Shown: one piece after another, positions 1-5,427 of the stretch | How positions within the stretch are numbered: the stretch's first letter is position 1 | Layout: each line of letters opens with the position of its first letter | Source: Piscirickettsiaceae bacterium | Lineage (GTDB): Bacteria > Pseudomonadota > Gammaproteobacteria > Thiomicrospirales > Thiomicrospiraceae | Reading direction: 5' to 3' | Length of the DNA stretch: 6,879 nt | NCBI GenBank assembly: GCA_027019045.1 | Contig: JALUXI010000248.1 | Coordinates: 1 to 6,879, forward strand | Notes under the pieces: model-generated | Told to the model about the DNA's origin: nothing | The model's input: only the letters and a program-made list of their open reading frames with translations | The model's database searches: none | Position numbers and translations under genes: made by a program

Positions 1-797
1 CCGATGGGGTGTTGATTGTGGTGCCGAGTGATGTGTTTCGCTCGGTGCTGGTCAAATGCAAGCAAGCCTATGCCGAACAGATGCCCGCCCATATTGCTTG
101 GGCAACCAAAGGCTTTGAACCCCAAACACAACAACTATTGCATCAAGTGGCTCAACAGGAGTTGGGAGAAGATGCCCCCATTGCGGTATTGTCTGGTCCC
201 ACCTTTGCCCAAGAGGTGGCCAAAGGACTGCCCACCGCCATGGTCAGTGCCGCTTTTAGTCAAACGGAAGCCGATTACTGGCGAGCGCAGTTTCATCACG
301 GTGCTTTTCGAGTCTATACCCAGCTGGATATGGCAGGCGTGGAAGTAGGCGGTGCCTATAAAAATATTATGGCGATCGCCACAGGGGTGAGTGATGGCTT
401 AAAGCTTGGTGCCAATGCCCGTGCGGCGTTAATTTCTCGTGGCATGGCAGAGATGATGCGGTTTGGCGAAGCGATGGGTGGCAAAGCGGAAACCCTGATG
501 GGGCTGACAGGCTTAGGGGACTTGGTGCTAACCTGCACCGACGACCTCTCTCGCAACCGCCGCTTTGGGCTACAACTGGCACAGAGCGGACAGAGTGCCG
601 AAGCGATTCAACAAGCCATTGGACAGGTGGTGGAAGGGGTTAAAGCCGTCAAAGTGGTTAAACAGATCGCTGAGCAAAAACAGCTCGACCTCCCCATTAT
701 GGAGCAGGTCTACCAACTTACCACAGGGCAAATCACGCCACAACAAGCCGTCCAACAACTGCTTGCCAGAGAGAGCAAACCTGAAGCTTTCGCTTAA
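1..797 (+). CDS. gpsA: Glycerol-3-phosphate dehydrogenase [NAD(P)+], 5'-truncated by the window edge
   Basis: Known family role: cytosolic GpsA reduces dihydroxyacetone phosphate to sn-glycerol-3-phosphate, the first step towards phospholipid backbones. The reading frame is already open at base 3 (Asp-Gly-Val-Leu-Ile-Val-Val-Pro-Ser), so the GTG at base 9 is an internal valine codon. The true start and the N-terminal GxGxxG nucleotide-binding loop lie upstream; roughly 75 residues are missing compared with the usual length of about 335. Visible family signatures are WATKGFE, LSGPTFAQEVA, VGGAYKNIMAIATG with the catalytic lysine, the LISRGMAEM and TGLGDLVLTC blocks, and SRNRRFG. The stop is TAA at 795-797. 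Base composition is richer in GC than the genes at 3405-5331, as expected for a core gene. A strong hairpin terminator follows at 886-934. Identity is close to certain. Confidence 0.97.
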   Translation, partial: DGVLIVVPSDVFRSVLVKCKQAYAEQMPAHIAWATKGFEPQTQQLLHQVAQQELGEDAPIAVLSGPTFAQEVAKGLPTAMVSAAFSQTEADYWRAQFHHGAFRVYTQLDMAGVEVGGAYKNIMAIATGVSDGLKLGANARAALISRGMAEMMRFGEAMGGKAETLMGLTGLGDLVLTCTDDLSRNRRFGLQLAQSGQSAEAIQQAIGQVVEGVKAVKVVKQIAEQKQLDLPIMEQVYQLTTGQITPQQAVQQLLARESKPEAFA

Positions 798-801
798 TAA
801 A

Positions 802-848
802 AAGCTACTCCGAAAAGTAAGGTTCCCACGCTGAAGTTTGAGTAGCTT
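802..848 (+). other. Hairpin just after gpsA
   Basis: AAGCTACTC (802-810) pairs perfectly with GAGTAGCTT (840-848) around a 29-nt loop. It begins five bases after the gpsA stop codon and has no T-run, so it does not look like a terminator by itself. It may protect the 3' end of the gpsA mRNA. The loop contains TTCCCACGCT, a half of the dispersed hairpin family also seen at 994-1015 and 5535-5556. Confidence 0.4.
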
Positions 849-885
849 GAGCTAGAAACAAATCCAATTTTTCTAAAAAAATGCT

Positions 886-934
886 AAAAACCCCAGTCCC
901 GCTGCTCTCATTGGCATGCGGGACTGGGGTTTTT
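886..934. terminator. Bidirectional rho-independent terminator between gpsA and the CARF nuclease gene
   Basis: A perfect 17-bp stem is formed by 886-902 and 918-934 around a 15-nt loop. The arms begin AAAAACCCC and end GGGGTTTTT, so each strand has a GC-rich stem closing on a T-run. It therefore fits termination of gpsA on the plus strand and of the leftward operon ending at 1024 on the minus strand. It is the only strong terminator between these convergent genes. Confidence 0.9.
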
Positions 935-993
935 GGCAAAAAAAGTAGGTTTTGCAATGTTAAGTTATTGTGTGAGTATATTATTGAGGCTCG

Positions 994-1015
994 TTTCCAT
1001 GCTCTAGCGTGAGAA
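994..1015. repeat. Small dispersed hairpin (TTCCCACGCT-type), copy 1
   Basis: TTTCCATGC (994-1002) pairs with GCGTGAGAA (1007-1015) with one mismatch and two G-T pairs around a TCTA loop. It lies eight bases beyond the stop of the CARF nuclease gene. The sequence resembles a degenerate form of a short inverted repeat with arms like TTCCCACGC, which I recall as common in many environmental proteobacteria. A related hairpin lies at 5535-5556. Confidence 0.45.
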
Positions 1016-1023
1016 TGCTCATT

Positions 1024-2169
1024 TTAAGTTTTAGCTATGCTGAGCCATTGTGAGAGGGTCTCTTTTAGATTTTTGATTTCTTGGTCTTGGACTAGGCGGA
1101 TACCGTACTGTGCGGCTCGGCGTTCGTCGGCTTGTTTGAGTGGGTAGATGGTGGCGAGCATGGCTCGGGCAAAGGCTCCACCGATAAAGTCGCCTAAGGT
1201 ATCAAGTTTATAAATTGCTTGGGTACCATCAGGATGATTGCCTCCTTGCTTAAAGTATTTGGTTTTGCACTCAATAATATGCAGGGTGTTATTAAACAGA
1301 ATCACATTGTCCAATTCATTTTTCACCTTGGTACGGATATTTTCCACCTCTAACCCCATCGCATGGTCTTGTAGATCGGGGAGCTGTTGAGCCAGTTGGC
1401 GAATAGTACTGGCAAGGTGGACTTCTAACCAGCCGCCATTGGCAAAGAATCTTGCTTCTTCATTGGTAAATTGAATTTGCTGTCCTTTGATGGTTAAAAA
1501 ACCCGCTTTTTGAAAAAGGGTGAGCAGTTCTCGAAAAGCTTCATCAGGCTCGGTTGGAAGTTTAGATGGGCGTTTGGGGTGACTGATAAAAGCAAGATAG
1601 TTGAGCTGTCGCAGTGCTTTTTCAAAAACTTCCAGCCGTTCAATGATTTGATGCGTCACTTGGGTATAAGCAGGAATTTGAGGAAGGGGCTGTTTGCGTA
1701 TTACTCGATAGCCATTGGCCAGCAAGGCATCTTCAATGGTCATGCGATTAGCAAGGTTATGTGGTGGCTGCTGGGGGTTCAGCCAAAGTAGCTGGTCATG
1801 GTTATTGACATAAACCACTTGCCAGCCATTTGCTTGTGCAAACTGGGTGCAAAGCACTGCTTGTAGCTTGGTGCCAATGGTAAAGTTGAGCGTGGGGGTT
1901 TGGTTGGGGAAATGTTGTTTGAGAGCAGTGGCAAGTTCGCCTAACCCCTGCTGAATTGCTTCGGGGTCAAAAGCGGATACCATCGGGAAAAGCAAAGTTT
2001 TGATGTGATACTTTTCCAGCACCTTTGCCAAATACAAAGCTCGAGGTTTATAGTCTGGTGTGTGAAGCATCACCACGGCTTTGGTCTGTAATGCAGGGTC
2101 AAGGGCGGCTATCAGATTAGGCAGCGGCTGATCACCGACGATCAGCACTTGAAGCGGTGTGGTTGGCAT
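1024..2169 (-). CDS. CARF-domain PD-(D/E)XK nuclease, Card1/Can2 (DUF1887) family
   Basis: Known family role: Card1/Can2 proteins are type III CRISPR ancillary nucleases that bind cyclic tetra-adenylate in an N-terminal CARF domain and then cleave nucleic acid with a C-terminal PD-(D/E)XK domain. I place the start at the ATG at 2169 (381 residues), because AAAAGGA precedes it by about 6-8 nt; a longer frame opens at 2217 but has no better ribosome site. Residues 6-145 look like the CARF domain, with a hydrophobic first strand LQVLIVGD and the NFTIGTK loop (95-101) expected at the ligand site. The nuclease domain shows GGWLEVH (245-251), NELD (284-287) and IECKTK (299-304), giving the D287, E300 and K302 metal-binding set. 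Length matches the family (about 370-390). It is the last gene of a three-gene leftward cluster, 41 bp after its neighbour. The catalytic residues look intact. Confidence 0.9.
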   Translation of the reverse strand: MPTTPLQVLIVGDQPLPNLIAALDPALQTKAVVMLHTPDYKPRALYLAKVLEKYHIKTLLFPMVSAFDPEAIQQGLGELATALKQHFPNQTPTLNFTIGTKLQAVLCTQFAQANGWQVVYVNNHDQLLWLNPQQPPHNLANRMTIEDALLANGYRVIRKQPLPQIPAYTQVTHQIIERLEVFEKALRQLNYLAFISHPKRPSKLPTEPDEAFRELLTLFQKAGFLTIKGQQIQFTNEEARFFANGGWLEVHLASTIRQLAQQLPDLQDHAMGLEVENIRTKVKNELDNVILFNNTLHIIECKTKYFKQGGNHPDGTQAIYKLDTLGDFIGGAFARAMLATIYPLKQADERRAAQYGIRLVQDQEIKNLKETLSQWLSIAKT

Positions 2170-2210
2170 AAGGTTCCTTTTGGATAAGATGAGGGCTTTG
2201 TGTAAGATGA

Positions 2211-2549
2211 TTACCAATCATCATCAAATAGATCATCCATATCATCATCGAAAGGGTCATTATCCATCATTGAGTCAGTCGTGTCATCAAAAAGGTCATC
2301 ATTCATCATTGAGTCAGTGGTGTCATCAAATAGGTCATCATTCATCATTGAATGGGCGTCATCCAATAAATCATCATCTGTGCCATAAGGATTGCCCTCC
2401 ACATCCACACCGCCTATTCCGCCCACCATTGGTAAACCACTGGCAGGGTTAATAACCGTGTCATCCTCTGAGCTTGAAATGGATGAACCAAAATCTGTAT
2501 CTGTTGAATCACTTGAAAAAAGATTCGAAAACCAATTAAAGAGTCCCAT
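2211..2549 (-). CDS. Very acidic small protein with 13-residue tandem repeats and an NPASGLPM motif
   Basis: 112 residues, start ATG at 2549 preceded by a strong AAGGAGG six bases upstream. I cannot name a function. The N-terminus (MGLFNWFSNLF) is short, hydrophobic and possibly amphipathic. Residues 34-57 hold a Gly/Pro-rich block that runs from NPASGLPMVGGIGG to GNPYGT; I recall similar blocks in uncharacterised small gammaproteobacterial proteins. The C-terminal half is almost wholly Asp with hydrophobic residues: units MMNDDLFDDTTDS at 68-80 and 81-93, a diverged unit at 94-106, then LFDDDW. There is no signal peptide. It sits between the periplasmic protein gene (48 bp upstream) and the CARF nuclease gene (41 bp downstream), so the three are probably co-transcribed. 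An acidic partner, DNA mimic or inhibitor of the nuclease is a guess from charge and position only. Confidence 0.8.
   Translation of the reverse strand: MGLFNWFSNLFSSDSTDTDFGSSISSSEDDTVINPASGLPMVGGIGGVDVEGNPYGTDDDLLDDAHSMMNDDLFDDTTDSMMNDDLFDDTTDSMMDNDPFDDDMDDLFDDDW
2232..2348 (-). repeat. Three 39-bp tandem repeats inside the acidic protein gene
   Basis: Units lie at 2310-2348, 2271-2309 and a diverged one at 2232-2270. The first two differ at only a couple of positions. Each encodes 13 residues, so copy-number change would keep the reading frame and lengthen or shorten the acidic tail. Confidence 0.85.
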
Positions 2550-2564
2550 GTGTATCCTCCTTTT

Positions 2565-2588
2565 GCCTGCACTCTGTTGAATGCAGGC
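2565..2588 (-). other. Intercistronic hairpin before the acidic protein gene
   Basis: GCCTGCA (2565-2571) and TGCAGGC (2582-2588) form a 7-bp stem with a 10-nt loop, in the 48-bp gap between two leftward genes. On the minus strand it is followed directly by AAAAGGAGG, the ribosome site of the next gene, rather than by a T-run. It is more likely an mRNA-processing or translation-tuning hairpin than a terminator. Confidence 0.45.
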
Positions 2589-2597
2589 GTGTTTTTA

Positions 2598-3125
2598 TTA
2601 AAGCGCACTTTCCGTCTGGCGGCGTTTTTCTTCTGCTTTACGGCGTTGTTCAGCCTGCATCTTCTGTTTAAACTCTTTGGTGAGATAGGTCAAATTCATC
2701 TCAAAACTCATATGCGGTGCATCCAACTCTACCAAGCCCTTGCCGTCCTGAAAAGTGGCACTTTTATTGCCAACAAAAGGGATCCGAGAGTTAACAAGTC
2801 GATACTTTCGCTGTAAAGCACGATATAGACTATCAAACTGACTTTTGGAGAGCACTGCATTGACTGCTGCCAACTTATGATCCTTGGTAAAAATAAAGAT
2901 GTCACTCTGCACCCCTTTTAAAGGTAAATCATAGCTCGGCACCTTATACATCTTACCGCCAGTATAAGCACTGATACCCGTCAAATCAGCAGAAGGAAAC
3001 TTCTGCTTAAACTGCGTTTCCGTCGCCTTACCCAGTTCCAAGCCAAAAGGCTTAGGTTCAGCATGGGCAGCCGTCATCACCAATAAAGAAGTTACCAAAG
3101 CCGTTTTCATCATCGCATTTTTCAT
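2598..3125 (-). CDS. Small exported (periplasmic) protein of unknown function
   Basis: I chose the ATG at 3125 (175 residues). AGAGGA lies about 7 nt upstream, and the protein then begins with a classical signal peptide: basic residues, a hydrophobic core ALVTSLLVMTAA, and an AHA cleavage site after residue 22. An in-frame ATG 14 codons earlier would spoil the signal peptide. The mature protein opens with PFGLELGKATETQFKQKFP, a pattern I recognise from small uncharacterised exported proteins of proteobacteria. It ends in a highly charged helix (about 147-172, rich in Lys, Glu, Gln and Arg) that may form a coiled coil. There is no cysteine and no lipobox. It is the first gene of the cluster that also holds the acidic protein and the CARF nuclease. 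Its promoter region has been invaded by the foldback element at 3155-3314. Function unknown. Confidence 0.85.
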   Translation of the reverse strand: MKNAMMKTALVTSLLVMTAAHAEPKPFGLELGKATETQFKQKFPSADLTGISAYTGGKMYKVPSYDLPLKGVQSDIFIFTKDHKLAAVNAVLSKSQFDSLYRALQRKYRLVNSRIPFVGNKSATFQDGKGLVELDAPHMSFEMNLTYLTKEFKQKMQAEQRRKAEEKRRQTESAL

Positions 3126-3154
3126 TCTATTTTCCTCTCTGTTTTTGATAAAGT

Positions 3155-3314
3155 GAGAGCTTTTCACGAGTGGGACGCTAGAGAAAAAAGAGATAAAATT
3201 CCTCGAATCGAGGCGGAAAACGCAGGTAATAGCCAGCTATTACCAAGTTTTTCAACGAAGAGTCGGGGAATTTTAGCCTTTTTTATCCGTGTAGACATCT
3301 CGTGCAAAGCTCTC
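3155..3314. mobile_element. 160-bp foldback MITE-like element, copy 1
   Basis: The two halves are imperfect inverted copies of each other along almost their whole length. The outer ends are GAGAGCTTT (3155-3163) and its complement at 3306-3314. The centre is a perfect 9-bp stem, GGTAATAGC (3225-3233) with GCTATTACC (3236-3244). Internal blocks such as TAAAATTCC and GGAATTTTA also pair. AAAGT flanks both sides (3150-3154 and 3315-3319), a possible 5-bp target duplication, although a 3-bp AAG reading is also possible. There is no transposase, so it would be non-autonomous. The ends loosely recall IS5-type termini (inference). It fills the space between two divergent genes. Confidence 0.7.
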
Positions 3315-3360
3315 AAAGTACAAACTGTTGCTTGCTTGAGGTGAATTTTAAGCGGGTAGA

Positions 3361-3366
3361 TATACA
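3361..3366 (+). promoter_or_regulatory. Possible -10 element of the TM-SAVED gene
   Basis: TATACA lies 38 bp before the start codon. The best upstream -35 candidates (TTGAGG at 3336-3341, spacer 19) are weak, so the call is tentative. If correct, transcription would start near 3373, right at the palindrome 3377-3390. Confidence 0.3.
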
Positions 3367-3376
3367 AAATGGGTTT

Positions 3377-3390
3377 TGACAATATTGTCA
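3377..3390. promoter_or_regulatory. Operator-like 14-bp palindrome, copy 1
   Basis: TGACAATATTGTCA is a perfect palindrome ending 14 bp before the ATG of the TM-SAVED gene. It overlaps the expected transcription start, a position that suits a repressor. The same 14 bases with matching flanks (GGG, one variable base, TTTGACA and a trailing GA) recur at 5414-5427. The binding protein is not identifiable from the window. Confidence 0.6.
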
Positions 3391-3404
3391 GAGAAGGAGA
3401 ATAA

Positions 3405-4061
3405 ATGAAGAAAATAGGGAATTGGCTTAAATACTACTGGCCTTTGGTGGTTGCAGGTGGCGTGATTGGGGGAGGGTTAATCGCCTTTTATCAAAAAAAT
3501 CATGATACTTTTAAAAACTGGGCTGATTTTTACTTAGCCGTCGATAGTGCTTCCGCCGTAGCTTTGGCTGTTTTGGCTTTTTTGGGGTATGCAAAGTTTT
3601 TGCATGAGAAGAAAAAGAAAGAGGATGCTATCAGTGAGATGCAAAACCAATTAAGTAATCCTGAAGGCAAAGTTGCACTTTGTGTTCAATTTGGTGGAAA
3701 TAATAATTTGGAGGAGGTTTTTAAAAAGGAAATGGATGAAAGAGGGTTTACAGACTCTAATCGATTTATCCCTCCCCCATTTGGAGATGATGCATGCCAA
3801 GTGAATAAGGCTGATGTTCAAGAATTAAAGGATTATTTGATAGAGATTAAAGGTGTTCTTTCAACCAAAAAAGAGGTGCATATTTTTTTTGCGGGCGCTG
3901 GTATTGGTTATGCTGTGATCGCCGATATTTTAAATAATTCGACCAGCTTAATTTTCTATCATAAAGGTAAGAGTGGTTATGAAGTTTGGTATAGAGATAA
4001 AAAATCTGACCATAGAATGGAAGAGACACTGCATGATGCCTCTCCCAATCAGGTTCCATAG
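3405..4061 (+). CDS. Two-TM protein with a cytosolic SAVED/CARF-like domain, candidate cyclic-nucleotide-gated membrane effector
   Basis: 218 residues; start ATG at 3405 with AAGGAGA about six bases upstream. Two membrane helices are visible, WPLVVAGGVIGGGLIAFY (12-29) and about 43-64. They are followed by a lysine-rich stretch (69-72) that predicts a cytosolic C-terminus. Residues 88-197 form an alpha/beta domain: first strand KVALCVQFGG, a helix around LEEVFKKEMDERG, then VHIFFAGAGIGYAVIADI (158-175) and SLIFYHK. The last part resembles the C-terminal signature of SAVED domains, a strand, a small-residue loop and a helix, then a strand ending in an aromatic residue. At about 110 residues the domain is half the usual SAVED size, so it could act as one CARF-like unit of an oligomer. 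Known TM-SAVED proteins (Cap14-like in CBASS) and Csx23 in type III CRISPR are gated by cyclic oligonucleotides. The CARF nuclease gene lies nearby in divergent orientation. Family placement is inference. Confidence 0.7.
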   Translation: MKKIGNWLKYYWPLVVAGGVIGGGLIAFYQKNHDTFKNWADFYLAVDSASAVALAVLAFLGYAKFLHEKKKKEDAISEMQNQLSNPEGKVALCVQFGGNNNLEEVFKKEMDERGFTDSNRFIPPPFGDDACQVNKADVQELKDYLIEIKGVLSTKKEVHIFFAGAGIGYAVIADILNNSTSLIFYHKGKSGYEVWYRDKKSDHRMEETLHDASPNQVP

Positions 4062-4062
4062 A

Positions 4063-4734
4063 TTATTTAATTTTTTGAATACAGTGATCATAGGTTGAAA
4101 AATCAACACTATTTGGCATATCCGAGCTATTTTCATGCCCCGTAAGTAATGCCACTGTATAGGTTGAACGATAGGATGAAGGGGTGATATTGGCTCCTTC
4201 ACCTGTACCAAAACAACGCATATTGCCATTGATGGCTGTTCGTAGATAGACGACTTTGGGTGAGCTGGTGGTGGTATAGGTCGGCGTCTCTGTCAGTGTC
4301 CATTTTTCTGAATTCACTCCATTTGCATCTGTCCCTAAAGAGGTTGAGCGTAAAGAATAATGAAACAGTGAAGAAAAAAATGGGATATTCGATATTTTAT
4401 TTGAGCAACTCGCATCATTATAGTAGCTCCCCATTGTCTGCACCGTGCCATCAGTATAAATCACCCAATTATTGCGGATTGAATAGGCTGAACTGCTGGT
4501 ACTTTTATCGGTACATTTGGTATAGACCTCACGAACAGTTTTCCCAGAGAGCAATGACTCTTCAAGTGTGACTCCACCATAAGAGGCGGTGTTGTTTCCA
4601 TAATTTGAGTAAGATCCAGCATAACCACTTCCAGAAGAAGGCAGACCAAAGTCAGTTGAAGCGGTTTTGGCCGCACCCCCACAAGCGGTTAAAAAACTGG
4701 TCATGACAATCGGCATCAAAATTTTGATTTGCAT
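4063..4734 (-). CDS. Secreted lipoprotein of unknown function
   Basis: 223 residues; start ATG at 4734, preceded by GGAG seven bases upstream. The N-terminus is a lipoprotein signal: hydrophobic ILMPIVMTSF, then lipobox LTAC with the acylated Cys18. Gly follows at +2, which suits sorting to the outer membrane. After a flexible Ser/Gly/Tyr-rich linker (about 20-55), the mature part is Thr/Ser-rich and probably all-beta. It holds four more cysteines (74, 110, 174, 218) that could form two disulfides. I do not recognise the family. The stop codon is one base from the stop of the convergent TM-SAVED gene, so the two transcripts probably overlap at their 3' ends. The upstream gene on the same strand is the outer-membrane barrel, but a terminator lies between them. 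Confidence 0.85.
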   Translation of the reverse strand: MQIKILMPIVMTSFLTACGGAAKTASTDFGLPSSGSGYAGSYSNYGNNTASYGGVTLEESLLSGKTVREVYTKCTDKSTSSSAYSIRNNWVIYTDGTVQTMGSYYNDASCSNKISNIPFFSSLFHYSLRSTSLGTDANGVNSEKWTLTETPTYTTTSSPKVVYLRTAINGNMRCFGTGEGANITPSSYRSTYTVALLTGHENSSDMPNSVDFSTYDHCIQKIK

Positions 4735-4751
4735 AATTAAACTCCATCAAT

Positions 4752-4771
4752 AAAAGGGAGGAGAACCTCCC
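4752..4771 (-). terminator. Terminator after the outer-membrane protein gene
   Basis: On the minus strand GGGAGG, a TTCT loop and CCTCCC are followed by TTTTATT. The 6-bp all-paired stem lies about 90 bp beyond the outer-membrane protein stop and 22 bp before the lipoprotein start. It probably separates the two genes, possibly incompletely because the T-run is short. Confidence 0.6.
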
Positions 4772-4793
4772 TATCGAAAGTTAAATGATCTTG

Positions 4794-4861
4794 GGAGAGC
4801 TTTGCACGTGATGGATGCACGGATAAAAAACTAAATGCCCCCCACTCATACAAAGCTCTCC
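4794..4861. mobile_element. Foldback MITE-like element, short copy 2
   Basis: Terminal inverted repeats GGAGAGCTTTG (4794-4804) and CAAAGCTCTCC (4851-4861) enclose 46 bp. The left part, GAGAGCTTTGCACG and then CACGGATAAAAAA, closely matches the right half of the element at 3155-3314 read on the minus strand. This looks like a deletion derivative or a sibling of that element. Its right end overlaps the TAG stop codon of the outer-membrane protein gene, so it may have replaced the original 3' end of that gene. Confidence 0.6.
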
Positions 4862-5331
4862 TAGTATTTAAAATTCACACCCATATTGATGGCACTCATT
4901 GTCCATGGGTTATTGTCATAGAGTTTGTCATAACCCGCCTCCACAGCCCAGTTTGGGTTGATTGCATAACTGCCACCAATCCCCCAAGCCATAGAACCCC
5001 CATTATTACCCTGAGCGCCAGAGAGTGAATAACCGATTCGACCAAATACCGATACCTTATCGGTTAATTTGATTTTGGGCATTAGGTACGCTTCAAGCAC
5101 ACGACCATGTGTGGTTGCCGCATTCCAAAGTAGTCCAATTTTCACCTTATCGGTATTTAAAAACTTATCCGAACGCCAGTCTAAATACAGCCCCGTATTG
5201 TCATAGCTTGCACTCGCATTAAAAACTTTTAAATCTTGGGTGGCTTTTGAAGCACCAATAGAGAGTGTCGCTGCTTGAGCAACAGAAGTGACAGAAGTAG
5301 CCATTAATGCAATGATGATTTTCTTTTTCAT
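4861..5331 (-). CDS. Small outer-membrane beta-barrel protein
   Basis: 156 residues; start ATG at 5331 with AAGGAG seven bases upstream. The signal peptide is MKKKIIIALMATSVTSVAQA, with cleavage expected after AQA (residue 20), leaving about 136 residues. The mature chain is a run of amphipathic strands with alternating aromatic and small residues, such as TGLYLDWRS, KIGLLWNAA, VSVFGRIGYSL, SMAWGIGGSYAI and AINMGVNFKY. It ends in a C-terminal aromatic (Tyr), the usual signal for BAM-dependent insertion. Size suits an eight-stranded barrel of the general Opa/Ail/OmpA type; a more exact family is not clear. The stop codon lies within the end of a MITE-like element. Upstream are a TACAAT -10, a parS-like site and the second copy of the palindrome found before the TM-SAVED gene, suggesting joint control. 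Confidence 0.8.
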   Translation of the reverse strand: MKKKIIIALMATSVTSVAQAATLSIGASKATQDLKVFNASASYDNTGLYLDWRSDKFLNTDKVKIGLLWNAATTHGRVLEAYLMPKIKLTDKVSVFGRIGYSLSGAQGNNGGSMAWGIGGSYAINPNWAVEAGYDKLYDNNPWTMSAINMGVNFKY

Positions 5332-5357
5332 TTGAGTTCTCCTTAATAATTAACAAG

Positions 5358-5373
5358 TGTTCCATGTGAAACA
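5358..5373. promoter_or_regulatory. parS-like 16-mer in the leader of the outer-membrane protein gene
   Basis: TGTTCCATGTGAAACA differs at one base (eighth position, T for C) from TGTTCCACGTGAAACA, a well-known ParB binding site. The change breaks the CACGTG core, so binding may be weaker. It lies 27 bp before the start codon, between the predicted -10 and the ribosome site. It could instead be an operator of some other factor. Confidence 0.35.
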
Positions 5374-5381
5374 CGGAGCAA

Positions 5382-5387
5382 ATTGTA
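5382..5387 (-). promoter_or_regulatory. -10 element of the outer-membrane protein gene
   Basis: TACAAT on the minus strand is close to the TATAAT consensus and predicts a start near 5375, giving a leader of about 45 nt. The corresponding -35 (CCCACT at 17-bp spacing) is poor, which would fit a promoter needing an activator. The palindrome 5414-5427 would be centred near -45. Confidence 0.4.
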
Positions 5388-5413
5388 TGAGGAGAATCAA
5401 AGAAAGTGGGATT

Positions 5414-5427
5414 TGACAATATTGTCA
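5414..5427. promoter_or_regulatory. Operator-like 14-bp palindrome, copy 2
   Basis: TGACAATATTGTCA, identical to 3377-3390 and with the same flanks. Here it lies 83 bp upstream of the outer-membrane protein start codon and just upstream of the likely promoter. No rightward gene lies close enough to be its target, so the outer-membrane protein gene is the most likely one. Confidence 0.6.

Noticed and set aside
356..758. Open frames antisense or out of frame within gpsA
   Set aside because: They are fully contained in a clear core gene with intact family motifs.
2159..2452. Plus-strand His-rich open frame opposite the acidic gene
   Set aside because: It is the shadow of GAT/GAC codons in the opposite gene (ATC/GTC on the plus strand gives His, Ser and Cys runs). 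It has no ribosome site and overlaps well-supported genes.
2565..2588. Rho-independent terminator between the exported-protein and acidic-protein genes
   Set aside because: In the direction of transcription the stem is followed by AAAAGGAGG, not a T-run, so termination is unlikely.
3376..3381. TTGACA as a -35 box for the TM-SAVED gene
   Set aside because: With 17-bp spacing the -10 would fall on the ribosome site, just before the start codon, and has no TATAAT-like sequence. TTGACA is better explained as part of the duplicated palindrome.
3164..3382. Small open frames inside the foldback element
   Set aside because: They arise on both strands of a palindromic sequence, lack ribosome sites and resemble no transposase.
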